Positions 10,024-21,190 of a stretch of 64,000 bases of DNA are shown one piece after another. The DNA lies in assembly GCA_014925825.1 (NCBI GenBank), contig JACGCK010000074.1:1-64000 (forward strand), given 5' to 3'. Made by a program: the position numbers and the translations under genes. How positions within the stretch are numbered: position 1 is the first letter of the stretch; the number at the start of each line of letters is the position of its first letter. The stretch comes from Pholiota molesta (taxonomy: Eukaryota > Basidiomycota > Agaricomycetes > Agaricales > Strophariaceae). The notes beneath the pieces were generated by a model that saw only the letters and a list, made by a program, of their open reading frames with translations, searched no databases and was not told where the DNA came from.

Positions 10024-10500
10024 GTTCAGTCAAAAAACGTGCTTCACGAAAATGAAAACGTTTGACATGAAGGTCATACGCTCTTTTGGTTGTAAATTCA
10101 AGAGTACAGGTGGGGCAACTACAAGGAGAGAGTCAGCAAAACAATAGACAAGAGAAGGGCACCACCGACAGCATCGGGTGAGATGGTAAAGGTACGAGGA
10201 CAAGATGCAAAACCAGCCACCGGGGGAGGAAGAGAACATATAGGATAAATACTGGTACAGTATGGTATATATTAGCAAACATGGGAGTCGGGAAAGGATG
10301 GGGTGGGGGATTGGGAGGAGAACGCAAACAGAGGGGCAAAGGGGTAAGTTTGCAGAGCCTGTATAATGGGAGCCGGGCCAGAGCGGATTCAGAATTGCAA
10401 ATTGGGTCGTGCACACTCAGGTTAGATAGACAAGCTAATTGACAAGTCACACTGTCCCATCGGCACGACTCGTGCCTGGGAGCAGGGGCCCACAAGTGAA
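10024..10500. other. Unique DNA with no gene seen
   Basis: Follows the right end of the long repeat. It holds short open frames on both strands without recognisable domains or convincing splice structure. A tract rich in GGGTGGGGGATTGGGAGGAG lies near 10300. Confidence 0.5.
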
Positions 10501-11745
10501 CAGGCAGGTAAAATATTTTCATTGATTCTGTTCATCGAGTTATCCCTCACAACTCACCACTGCGAGCTGGGCACACCCATTCACAAGTCATGGCTGGGAG
10601 CCGGGCACACGCCTTGAGTCGAACAGTCAGGCAGGTAAGATATTTTCATCGATTCTGTTCATCGAAACGCCGGGCACATTCATGAGTCGACAGTCAGGCA
10701 GGTAAAATATTTTTATCGATTCTGTTCATCGATGCGAACAGATTTTGACAAGTCCCCACTGTGAGCCGGGCACACAGAAACAAGTCATGTCTGGGAAACA
10801 GGCGCCACCAGTCGAATCGTCAGATAGGTAAAATATTCTCATCGATTCTGTTCATCGAAGCGCCGGGCACATTCACGAGTCGAACAGTCAGGCAGGCAAA
10901 TATCGATTCCACTGCGAGCCGGGCACACAGACACAAGTCCAGGCGCCACGAGTCGAATTGTCAGGTAGGTAAAATTTTTCTCATCGATTCCGTGAACAGT
11001 ACCCTTTGCATCGACTCGAACCAAATTTTTTTTTCAATTTTCATCCCTTGGACAGGTGCCCACCAGCGAGGCGGACACGAGCCGGGCACACGACATCGAC
11101 TCGACTCTGAGTGGTGGTCCCCTTCTCCCCCCCACCTCCTACAGGTGCCACGAGTCGAATCGTCAGGTAGGTACAAAAAATTTCTCATCGATTCCATGAA
11201 CACAGTACCCTTTGCATCGATTCGAACCAAAAAAAATTTTGTCATCCCTTGCAGGTGCCCGCTAGCGAGGCGGACACGAGCCGGGCACACCACATCGACT
11301 CGACTCCGGGTGGTGGTCCCCGTCTCCCCCCCCCTCCTACAGGTGCCACGAGTCGAATCGTCAGGTAGGTACAAAAAATTTCTCATCGATTCCATGAACA
11401 CAGTACCCTTTGCATCGACTCGAACCAAAAAAAATTTGTCATCCCTTGCAGGTGCCCGCTAGCGAGGCGGACACGAGCCGGGCACACCACATCGACTCGA
11501 CTCCGGGTGGTGGTCCCCGTCTCCCCCCCACCTCCTACAGGTGCCACGAGTCGAATCGTCAGGTAGGTAAAAAAAAATTTCTCATCGATTCCATGAACAG
11601 TACCCTTCGCATCGACTCGAATGAAAAAAATTTTGTCATCCCTTGGACAGGTGCCCACCAGCGAGGCGGACACGAGCCGGGCACACCACATCGACTCGAC
11701 TCCGGGTGGTGGTCCCCATCTCCCCCCCCCCACCTCCTCCCCCCC
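10500..11745. repeat. Satellite-like tandem array, unit about 198 bp
   Basis: The phrase CATCGACTCGACTC recurs at 11094, 11293, 11490 and 11689, giving a unit of 197-199 bp. Each unit contains CGAGTCGAATCGTCAGGTAG, TTTCTCATCGATTCC, GTACCCTT.GCATCGA and CGAGGCGGACACGAGCCGGG. From 10500 to about 10960 the same words recur in shorter, diverged units (ATTTTCATCGATTCTGTTCA near 10516, 10643, 10708 and 10834). Longer open frames here (10761-11462 +, 10961-11428 -) only reflect the repeat and are not genes. Confidence 0.9.
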
Positions 11746-12224
11746 CATATTGCAGGCGCTACAGCATGTGTGCCCCCCGGAAAGTTCGTGTGCTCTGTGT
11801 GCCCATCCTAAGGAGATTGTAGCCACCGGAAAGTGTTGGAAAAGTGGAAGGGGGGGAGCAGGAGAAGAGGTGGGATCAAAATGGCCCCTAAAATGGGGGG
11901 CCAAGTGAAAATTTCACTGTTCCATCACGTGTGCCGCTGAAATTTTTTTGTGTGCCGCGTGTGCCTGGGTGTGTGCCCCGGCACAAAAAAAAATGGGGGT
12001 GATCGGATGAAAACTGGGCGTTTGTGCCGGGGTTGAAAATTTCGGGGGTGCATTTGATGTCGAATGCAGGTTTAATATGGATAGGTCAAAACTGAAAAAT
12101 TTCTTCCGACCAAAACTACCTACTACTTTACAGCTACTACTAATCGCGCGAGAGCCACCGCGCCTCCGTCCAATCGCTCGACAGCAGCCTCTTCCCGCTC
12201 TCGCCCTTCACCCCGCGCCCGAAG
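11746..12224. other. Spacer and upstream region of the next gene
   Basis: G+T-rich DNA with repeated GTGTGCC words (11935-11990). It leads into the upstream region of the gene starting at 12225. No separate gene seen. Confidence 0.5.
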
Positions 12225-13016
12225 ATGCCCTCCAAGAAGGAACAGCAGCGCCGGCGGCTGCTCAAGCTGCGGCGCACGCTCGGCGAGGACGTCCCGCTGG
12301 AGCTGCTCATGCCGCCGCCGTCATCCGGGCCCAGCGCCACGCGCATGCGCGATCTCGCGTCCTTCCGCCCTGGAGCGACACCCGCCAACATGGCTTTCAA
12401 CTATTCGCAGCCCCCGATCTCCGTTGCGATGAACCCCAACCCCACTCCTTCCCCGACGCTGCCTAGAACCCAGAAACGCGGTGCATTCGCACTGGGCATG
12501 CGCCGGAAGAAGAATATGCTCGCGGCCCACACGTCTGCTCCACGCCCAGCCGCCGTGCTCGAGCCCATTCGCGTCAGCCTGGACAAGAACGTCTCGGCCG
12601 AGCTCTCTCCCCGCGCACCCTCCCCACCTGTCATTCTTATCTCCGCACATCCCTATAGCTCAACCATACCCGCGCCGGACGCAGTCTCATCGTCCTCAGA
12701 TTACATTTCCCCTTCCCCCGTGCTCTCCACATATTATCGCGCTCGCGGCAGTGGCCCACCGCCATCGACGTCGCAGCGCGATCTGCCATCCGACTCAGAG
12801 AATAGGAGGAGCCACTGGCCGCGGACGCCATTCGCACACGCGATCGAGGTTGAGGCTGTAGTCGCTGGACCGACATATCTCGCGCCGCCGCCGCCATTCG
12901 CGGGCGGCGCTGGGAACGGAACGACTGTGCGGAGGAGCGAGCGCAGACAGGGGTGGAGTGGAGAATGGAACCAGCCCGATATGCAGGACGTTATCGCGAA
13001 GCTGCGGAATATATAA
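12225..13016 (+). CDS. Conserved basidiomycete protein of unknown function (263 aa)
   Basis: Single-exon frame beginning MPSKKEQQRRRLLKLRRT and ending MQDVIAKLRNI. The basic N-terminal block with RTLGEDVPLELL, the long Ser/Pro-rich middle and the terminal GEWNQPDMQDVIAKLR match a pattern I recall from mushroom genomes (RTLGE.VP.EL near the start; EWN..DMQ.VI..LR at the end). This recollection was not checked. There is no membrane segment or enzyme motif. It is probably an intracellular, largely disordered protein with two short conserved ends. The first ATG of the frame is chosen because the conserved basic block follows at once. A run of T and a GTAAT sequence directly after the stop are taken as 3' flank. 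Confidence 0.8.
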   Translation: MPSKKEQQRRRLLKLRRTLGEDVPLELLMPPPSSGPSATRMRDLASFRPGATPANMAFNYSQPPISVAMNPNPTPSPTLPRTQKRGAFALGMRRKKNMLAAHTSAPRPAAVLEPIRVSLDKNVSAELSPRAPSPPVILISAHPYSSTIPAPDAVSSSSDYISPSPVLSTYYRARGSGPPPSTSQRDLPSDSENRRSHWPRTPFAHAIEVEAVVAGPTYLAPPPPFAGGAGNGTTVRRSERRQGWSGEWNQPDMQDVIAKLRNI

Positions 13017-13299
13017 GGTAATTTTTTTCATTTGCCTATATCTTCTTTCCTCTTTCCTTCTCATGGAACATTTATTGGGACACTCGAATTTACGGGCTGC
13101 TTCGTTTTCTCATTTGCGTTCATTTCATATTTGCCATGTCTTCCTGGGACACTTTGACCTATTAATGATGTATCAACACAATATACCACGTATGACCTTT
13201 ATCTATCCATAGCTTTCGATGTTAATTCAACAATTCATTTCACAACCCAACTGTTGAAGTGATCATGTTATATGTATTCCCTAGCCCCTGCTTCCAGCG

Positions 13300-14730
13300 T
13301 CTCGTCATCGTGGCCATCCCATTCTCACCCCCATCCTCATCCTCACTCCTGACTCTCTCCAAGACGCCCTCGAGCTCCACATACCGACTCTCCTCGCCGA
13401 CCTTACACTAACCGCGCTTGCTGGCAACCTCCGCTGCCCTCCCACACCGGATTCGACCTTCCACTCGTACTTAGGCTGCTGATTCTCGCTCTCGAACCAT
13501 CGAACATCGCCACGTGCCTGCGCCCAGAGGCAGACCCCGCCAGCGCCGGACGTGGTGGCCTGCAAAATTGCCGCAGTATCCTGGTTCGAATTGCGTTCGT
13601 GTTTGTCGGGGACGTTGTAGGCGTGGCGGACAACGACGTACCACATAGACAGGTGTTCGCCTCCGGCGCAGCGCGAGATGCCGTAGCAGCGACCAACATG
13701 GCCTTCCAGTGGCAGACGGCAGAGACCTGAATTTGTCGAGCCGACATTTGGTCGTCGCCATGGCTCTGCACCTCCTGCATCCCAGTAATACACGTCGATA
13801 CCCATGAGCAACTCCGTATGGGCCTTCGCCTTACCGCGCCGTATACCTCCACCCTCCGCATTATCCACAGGCTCCAAAACCAGCCTAACGCCTTCATCTT
13901 GTCAGGCTCAGGGGCATCCTTCGAAGGCCGCCGAAGTGGGTCGGTAGGAACAGTGGCAAAGCGCCCGCCGACAGCGGCGCAAACGCCACGCCCAAGCTTC
14001 AGCTTACACCCTACGCAGCTACGGACCCCACGTCCTGCGCGCCCAAAGCTCCTGCCGTAGTTCATTCGTACTTGGCGTACCCGAACGCGAGTGCGAGCCC
14101 AAGTCGGCACCTTCGATCGAGGTCGAGGCATACGTGGATGTGAGAACCGCCGAAGAATCCTGGCGAATTGAGAAATGGCGAGCCGCAGAGCCGGATGTTG
14201 GTTGAGCCAGAGGGTCGGGTGCCTAGGCGGATGGGATATGGATCGTTTCCGAGATAGACCAACTGGGGTGATTGAGGTGAATGCCAAAGGAGTAGAAGTG
14301 GAGGAACGGATGGTGCTCAGATGGTGTTTGATGCGAGGAACAAGCGCACGGGTACGGCAAGCTGGAGGTGGGCATGCATGTGGCGTTGGGCGGCATAGGA
14401 CGAACGAGCAAGGGAAGCGCTGGTTCGCATTTGAGGTAGATTGGGAGTGTAAATGCAGTACGGGGGGTCTTCTTGGCCGTCGTCGGGTGAAAGAACGAAT
14501 ATTGGGCGCGCTCTTCCTCGCTGTGCATGTGGAGGAAGTCGGAAGCAGGCCGACGGTTGACACGAATTTTGTGGGCAGGGCGTCGAAGGGTTTGGGCAAA
14601 TTCGAACGAGCGCAAAGCTCTTTCGTAGTGGGTACGGAAGAATCTGGTACCGAGATCAAGTAAATTTCAGTCATAACTTGGGCGGCGCCAGGATGGCTGG
14701 AGGAAGTGGAGGTGGGATGAACAGCCAATG
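13300..14730 (-). pseudogene. Coding-like remnants, frame broken, identity unknown
   Basis: Minus-strand frames here look coding in pieces but switch frame. Examples are MTEIYLISVPDSSVPTTKEL (from about 14672), YLGNDPYPIRLGTRPSGSTN (about 14255-14200) and, further on, CYGISRCAGGEHLSMWYVVV (about 13690-13620). One 441-codon open frame (13403-14728) spans the area, but its composition suggests much of it is a shadow. No family recognised. It could be a decayed gene, or a gene with several small sequence errors or introns I could not place. Confidence 0.3.
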
Positions 14731-14929
14731 CGCGAATGAGAGCGGAGCTCGCGGATGCTCGCTGGCGCGTGTTTGAGCCTCAATAGAGGTGATAAAAAAG
14801 ACAGGTTATTGCCGTCATCGTTGACATTGCAACGGCTGCAGAGACGGGTGGATCTGGTGAGTACAGGCATACTAATGAGTGGTGGATGACTTACCCGGCG
14901 GTTACACCCGCAACTGCCATATTGCATCG

Positions 14930-15490
14930 TTTTTTAAATCCATGGACCTTCCGAGCTCTCCCTCAGTTTCGACTTTACAGGTGCGATGGCTATGACGTGG
15001 CGGCGGTGATAACGACAAAGTAAGATCAGCATGTAGGGTCGTGACCATCCGTTTCTTATCTCCTCCAGCTCCTGTACTTCCGACGTCTGGACGGCTTCCA
15101 TTCCATCTTCCTCCGTCAGTGCAATCGCCTGCGCAACCTCCGCCGAACGCTGCACCGCTGGTATGGCGTGTCCTCAGATTTGTCTCACGAGCGGACGTCA
15201 CGGCGTCAACGAGCGCCTGCGCCTGCGAGTCTGACATGGACCGATGTAAGTAGCTGCGCCTACGTCTGTCTGGTATGTTGGAGTCGCGTGATCTGCTGCT
15301 TCTTCTCTATGAGAGCGTGGCGAAGATATTCGTTTTCGGAAAGGGCAGCCTCGCAGCCGGCGATAGTGGCGCATTGGCGTCTGACGGCGGCGAGTATCAT
15401 TTCCGTCCCATAGACCCTGCTGACGTGTTCCTCGAGCCCATGCTTGAGGAGCTGAGTGGCCGAAGAGCCATTGTGAGCTGTGAGCAAAAA
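14930..15490 (-). pseudogene. Coding-like exons of a helical protein, frame broken
   Basis: After an acceptor-like TTTTTGCTCACAG, the frame at 15260-15487 encodes a helical stretch including LEEHVSRVYGTEM and ENEYLRHALIEKKQQITRLQ. A second piece (MSDSQAQALVDAVTSARETN, from 15237) and a third in another frame (VQRSAEVAQAIALTEEDGME, from about 15155) follow. Together they suggest a Glu/Ala/Gln-rich coiled-coil protein whose frame is interrupted. No family recognised. Confidence 0.35.
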
Positions 15491-15499
15491 CGGGATTAG

Positions 15500-16320
15500 T
15501 TTTTACCATCGAGAGATATGCGCAAATAGCAGGTCGAAAGGCTTACATCGAGGTTCGAGCGCGAATTTGATTATCGACACGAGGTCTTGTGAATAGCCTC
15601 ATAGGAAAGGAATTGGATCGCTCCTAAGACGATGGAAATGTAAGCGAAGTAAAGAAAATGTTACGAGAACGAGATAGCCACCTAATAATACGTTCAGCTC
15701 GTTATGTATCTTCGTTTCATGAAACGGCTGTTTGAGAGTGCAGAGATCGTAGATAAGTCACCCTAACGAGCAGGTGTCGCATTTCGGGTCATAAATCCTT
15801 CTTGCATAAGCTCCAGGAACATGTGTTATGGCGTCTGCACGCGAAAGGAATGAGCGATAGATCATGAAATTTGAACATAAAATACGCACCCCGACGTAAA
15901 GCACTTGGGTAGGGCGTTCCATAGTCCTGAATCGCCAAGTTCGACAGTATTTTGCTAGTCCAAGAACACTGTTCGTCTATCAGTGTCTATGATCATGAGG
16001 CGAGAGTGAAGCAGACGACGACGCACCATTATCCGGCTTCAACACACTTCAATACAAGGTTTCCGTACTCCTTCTCCTTGCATGCCAGTCCACCATATTC
16101 CCCAACTCAATCACCCTCGATCAATGCAGCGAAGGCAGTGCCGCGATGAACGTAGACAAAAGCAGTATTTCAAGATGGTGTCGTCAGGAAACGGGTTGAC
16201 CTGACCCCGAAGCGTGCCCAATGCCAGTAGACAGGTCGCCACCGCCACAGTACTTTGTGAGAATGCAGGGATATCGGCGTCGCGGTCGACGTCGCGGGCG
16301 TGATAGTGGTTATCTCCAAT
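15500..16320. other. No gene seen
   Basis: Short frames only. No recognisable protein motifs, RNA genes or repeats. Confidence 0.45.
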
Positions 16321-16329
16321 GATGTTTCT

Positions 16330-17110
16330 GTTGCGAGGGTTGGATAAGGCATTCGCTTACTGTATGATGAGGAAGGACGTACATTTCAGTAATGATTTGC
16401 TTCCTATAGCGTTTGGTCATGCGTTCTAAGTCGAAGTTCCTTCCGTACAAAAACCTGTAGCAATATAATGAAGACAAGAGCCTCGGTAAACAAGACAAGG
16501 GACTCACCACGCCATCTGATTTCCGTTACACCTCTGAATGAAGCCGAACGAACCATCTTCGACGACATCGAAGCCGCGTAGTCCTCGAGGAAGGTTGGAT
16601 GGTGAAGGTTTCATTTCGGAGGCAGTAAACCTCGTCCCTTGGTAGTGTATTCAATGAGAGATGTTGGATAAATGCGCGCAGACGGGGTAGTCCGCTGCTT
16701 GTGTCGAGGTTCGTGTCAAGTCGTATACGACGTGTCAACCTAAGGGCTGCTTGTTGCCGTCAAAGGGGTCGTAGATCTGCAGAAAGATAATGCGATAGGG
16801 AGCTGACATGGATGATGGCGCCTTGAAAACGCACAGAAGAGTAGGTTACTGTAGAGAAAAGAAAACCGCAAGTCCACTCGCCGAACGGCGAAGAATGTGT
16901 TCGATACGCACGTGACCGCGTTCGTCCTGAGACGCGTCCGACTCCCACTGTCCAGAGGTGGCAGAGCAAGTCCAGAGTCCAAGACGCGCAGAATAATGTT
17001 CAAATAATCGTTGGAAGGAGAGATTCGGGTGAGCAACGTGCTCGAAAACCCTCGGAAACTAACCACGTACATCAGCCCGCTATAAAAGCCAGCAAAGATC
17101 CTCATTCACC
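16330..17110 (-). pseudogene. Remnant of an unknown protein-coding gene
   Basis: A minus-strand exon (about 16740-16610) reads TRRIRLDTNLDTSSGLPRLR and then LNTLPRDEVYCLRNETFTIQ. A later part in a different frame reads FDVVEDGSFGFIQRCNGNQM and ends W at a GTGAGT donor near 16506. A well-formed intron with acceptor CTACAG leads to FLYGRNFDLERMTKRYRKQ. Two frame changes near 16590 separate these pieces. The parts read as one protein, but the gene is broken as written. Function unknown. Confidence 0.4.
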
Positions 17111-18890
17111 GAGAAAGGAAAGATAAAACAGTAGCGAAAGGATGACGGAAGGTTACGAGGGATATAAACAGCCGAAATATGTTGGTCAGTCAACTACACC
17201 ATGTCAGATATACAGTAGAAGTATCGTCCACATCGGCCATTCGAAATTGATTCCGGACGAGAGTGCCGTTTTAGGTTCATGTAAATATTGACACGACGGC
17301 CCATTAGTTTCAGATTGTAAAAAAAATGAGATCCTGAGTAACAGAAGGTATATGGTGGAGAGAAGAAAACTCGCGCATGATGGGATATAGCTAGCACTCA
17401 ACACATATCTGCAAACTGAAGGAATACGCGCTGTGAGCAGTTTTCAGAAAGTCGATACCAGTGATAATGGACGAAAGACACACCGACTAAGTAATTGGGA
17501 TCCTGTCCAAAATGTGTTCCGCTTCTACATATTGATTCTCTTTCGTCGTCCTCAGACTACCCGCGCTCGTGTTCCTTCTTCTGCACCCAAATCCACCTCA
17601 GAAGTACTCCGATTGAAGTGGCAGGCAACGAGCGCAGGCGAGTGATTTCGCTTAGTCGAGATCCAGCGGCAGTGATGGTGGGCAGTCTGCAGAAGGCAAT
17701 GGACTTAACCTCGTCGCGCGACATCTCCGCATCCTGGCCCCTCCTACACAACGAATGTTCGGCAGCGGGCTAGACGCCTCACATGCCCTCCGCGTCCCTA
17801 TCGCTCGCACCCAACATTTTCTTGGGGCATCCGACGGCCATATACTCCGGAGGCAAAGAGGGCGAAAAACCTTCTGGTGGCAAGTCAGGTGTTGTCATTC
17901 AAGGACTCGACATAGCGTCGGTGCTAAATGGGGGAGCTGGCGAAGGTCCTGACGGGTCGACGGTTGGCGAGTTTAGTAGACATCGTGCGTTGTAAACTTT
18001 CGGGGCGGGAAAAGAAATGTAGATGAAGTAGGTCGGAGCACAGGCGCCGCCCGGTGGAATGGGCTTTCTGCGTGTTGTCATTGTCGGTGCTGATGAAGGT
18101 GCTGTGGTCAGCAAGTCAATGATTCAGGAGCCTGGTCTGCTGCTGCGTCGTCCTAATGTCCTAAAGACGTAGAACCAGAGACGAATATTGGGCGCTCGAT
18201 GAAGAAGCGCTCGAACACTTGAATGGAGAGGTCCGCGGTAATTCGTAAGTTTCACGGCGCGTTGCAGAGGGACATAGTCCTTGATGAGGGCAAGCTATCA
18301 CGATACAGACATAGGAGAACTGACGCCGGTGAGTATCCTTGCGCTGTTCAGAGAGGCTAAAGGTTGGGTAAGGATGAGCGCTCTGATAGAATGAAGTCAG
18401 AGGGTACCTTTAGAGAATCCCGGCTCTGCGAATCTGATACTTGAATAGAGGACTTTGAGTCTGTGAACGCGAATGGATGGTTTGATCGAGGTTCAGTGCG
18501 TTTCCTACACCTGAAAGTATGGATGTGTTCCTCACCTTCCTATGTGCCGCTCTGTGCTATTCTCAAGTCTCCTTCCGATTTCTTTCTCCCATCAAGCAAC
18601 CCCGCATCCGAGAGTCCTCGCTGAATGTACTTACACCGTTCGACAAACTGGGTCGAGAGAAGACTAATACCAGGCGCTTGAATGCTCGGGTCATCGAATG
18701 TGAGATCACAACTTACCGCTCGGTTGATCTTGATGTGCGAGGCAGCTGAACAGTGAAAATCAGTCAGAAGAAGAATCGAAGATAGAGCGTTGCAGGAGCG
18801 TTGTCAAAAGCTACATCGTCATGTGCAAACGGGGTGAGCGGGCCGGCGTCGGACCCACGAACGTCCGAGCTTGGTCCGAGCGCTGGCCCT
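17110..18890. other. Gene-poor stretch
   Basis: Only short frames on both strands, such as a 70-codon plus-strand frame at 17783-17995 with a Gly/Ser-rich product. Nothing could be tied to a family, and no RNA gene or long repeat was seen. Confidence 0.45.
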
Positions 18891-18894
18891 TGCC

Positions 18895-19885
18895 ACTCTT
18901 CGCCCTAGGCCGGTGACCGTCCCCTCTAAAAGAGGAAAGTCGACCTCCGGAGGAATCCTCGATAGAGGGGCCGGTATAAGTGAGTCAAAATTAGCAGAGA
19001 ATTGCAAAGGCTCCACTATTGATGGCGGCATCGTCGGCATTTTTCTTTAAATTCCTTTTGCAGAAAGGTAAGCACACGAGCAGTCGCGCCGGTTTCTGCC
19101 GCACGCGCGCGCGCGCTCCTTAGTGTAGCTTTAGATATCTCGCTCTCATTCGCACTCGCTCTTCGACAGTAATAATAATATGCTGAGCAAAATTTTAATA
19201 GCTGTTTAACACAAGTATATCTGAATAACTAGAACTTTATCAACCACCATGCCTTGATCTAGATACGATATAGACAATGTATACAGCACAATCCCCCAAC
19301 AATTCCCGTACGCAGCGCTCCCTTGTAGACAAGCAATCACCATCCCAGTCCTCACACTGATGCCGACAGGCAGGTGGGGCCGCCATACGGCACCCAGACC
19401 GACTGCGCGAAGCAGCGGGATGTACCATCGCAGACGAGACGGACGGAGCGCTGCGCGGTGCATGAATCGCCCGTTTGGACGAATGGATAGGCGGGGGTGG
19501 GGTGTTTTCGATGTCGGATGCCGTGTATGCAAGGATTAGCGCTCGAGGGTTCGAGCCAGCGGCAACGGACAGCTGCCAGAACGATAGATGTCAGTAAGTA
19601 CACTGTGCCCCGTGGAGCAACGCAATGACACGGAATGAGAGGGGCGTACCACTATTGAGCGCGCGCGTGTGCGGCATTCCGGCGCGTCCGCTCGCGTGCT
19701 TATTTTTCTTTAAAAGGAATTTAAAGAATAATGCCGATGATGCCGCCATCAAAAGTGGGGCCTTTGCAATTCTCTGCAAAATGTTTCGCAATTAAACCAG
19801 GCCCTCTATCGAGGATTCCTCCGGAGGTCGACCTTCCTCTTTTAGATGGCCTGGTCACGAGGCTATCTTCGCCCATTCGCAACAA
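18895..19885. mobile_element. Inverted-repeat (foldback/MITE-like) element
   Basis: The left arm, about 18895-19090, matches the reverse complement of the right arm, about 19680-19885, at roughly 80-85%. Shared blocks include GACCTCCGGAGGAATCCTCG, GCAGAGAATTGCAAAGGC, TGATGGCGGCATC.TCGGCAT and CTTTAAATTCCTTTT. The arms enclose about 590 bp. No target-site duplication is obvious at the outer ends. The interior has a Cys-rich minus-strand frame rather than a transposase, so it would be a non-autonomous element or an inverted duplication. Confidence 0.75.
19245..19603 (-). CDS. Cysteine-rich reading frame inside the inverted repeat (uncertain)
   Basis: The frame from 19603 contains a Cys-bearing stretch including SCTAQRSVRLVCDGTSRCFA and ends at 19352. 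An overlapping frame continues ACRHQCEDWDGDCLSTRERC, then CVRELLGDC, to about 19240. One base change or a small intron would join them into a product with about ten Cys, reminiscent of small secreted fungal proteins. No clear signal peptide was found. It could be a chance frame or a broken gene. Confidence 0.3.
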
Positions 19886-20099
19886 GTACGCAATGGCCAT
19901 TGCTTCTGTCGGTCAACATCTTCATCAGGCATTTCCCACTCTAACTCTGAGTGTGCGGACGGCTCATCATCGATCCCGTATCATCCCCATCGAAAAATCA
20001 ACATTTCACTGAAAGCCCCCGCGGACCAACGCGATTCGTGTCGTTACTTCCCAGCTACATTTGGGAGCGTCAACGGAGCAACTAATGCTATTTTTTCTA

Positions 20100-20630
20100 G
20101 CCACTTATTAGCCTTGATAGTCAATGAGAGCACTGTAGCTCTGCGACAAACTGCATTCGTGGATGTATGTGGAGCATATCACTGCAAGACCGCCTTGGTC
20201 ACAATTCGTCGGACTTGTCGAGAAGTCGCCATTTTATTCCAACATTACTCTTGACTGACTATTACTTTGCTAGCCCTGGTGAATGACATACAGTATATCA
20301 CATTGCGCGACACTACAGACCAAACGCGTGGTATCGATCAATCGTGGGATGCAAACTCTGACCCCAAATACAATTGTCGACGTGCACGATAACTCGCTAA
20401 CCATGCTGACAAGTAGACGAGTCAAGACGGCGGTAAAGGTTTGTGAATAATATATCACTGTCGTCCTTTTCTCATCATATCTTCTTCGCAGCAGCGACTT
20501 GAGATGTTCGCGATCTTCAACAGAAATGGGACAGCGTGGGTGGAGGTCCGAGGAGCGCCTCCGGGGCATATGCAACAGGAGCTCGTATGTAACGCGCTAA
20601 TGCAGCCGCCATTCTCTTCAAAGTAAGTAT
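20100..20630 (+). CDS. Coding-like exons of an unknown gene (partial model)
   Basis: A stretch from about 20289 reads MTYSISHCATLQTKRVVSIN and continues to VKTAVK at a GTTTGTG donor (20440). A 53 nt intron ends CTTCGCAG (20492), and the frame resumes in phase QRLEMFAIFNRNGTAWVEVR to PPFSSK before a GTAAGT donor (20623). An earlier open piece (20103-20220) reads LALIVNESTVALRQTAF. Splice signals and phase are good, but the ends of the gene were not found and no family is recognised. Confidence 0.4.
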
Positions 20631-20639
20631 TCTGTCATT

Positions 20640-21190
20640 GGTACGATAATTATGAACTTGTAAATGTGCTGGACAGATTCAATAGATAATATAAATCGTG
20701 GTTTCGTACAACTCGCTCTATGTTGATCGTTTTGAATCTAATTTCTTCAACGTTGCGACAGTTTCGTGGGTCAATCAACGAGCGCTACGGTCTACCAGCA
20801 TAATTAACAAATTTACGCTTTGTTCTTGCAGTTGATATTGTTTGAAGCAGTATTTCGTTTATCTGAAGCTAGCATGCGTCGCTTGGGTATCTGAAGTGCC
20901 CCAAAGCGTGAATGATATTGCATGTATTAGAGAAACGAAAGTACGGAGCACGACAAGTCAGGAAATGAAGTTCGAAATGATGACAAGCAAATGATATGTG
21001 ACAGAATTGATAGCAGGAGCGGTATTGGATTTATGTAACACAGGCTTCAGAAACGCGGCTTCGACTCGGAAGAAAGCATGTTAAATGACAAACATTTCAT
21101 TTGAGGAAAAATAGTACAGATCAAGGAACGGGGATCCAAACAAAATGTCGTCTAAAATCTCAAAATTGGCTATAGCATGCGGAGCCGTCA
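20640..21190. other. No gene seen
   Basis: A+T-rich DNA with only short frames, between the coding-like exons ending near 20623 and the F-box gene ending at 21191. Confidence 0.4.

Noticed and set aside
10761..11904. Frames of 150-233 codons in the 198 bp array
   Set aside because: The peptides are repeats of the DNA unit and run open on both strands alike.
13403..14728. 441-codon minus frame as one intact gene
   Set aside because: Only its first part looks like protein; elsewhere other frames look better, so it was listed as a broken remnant.
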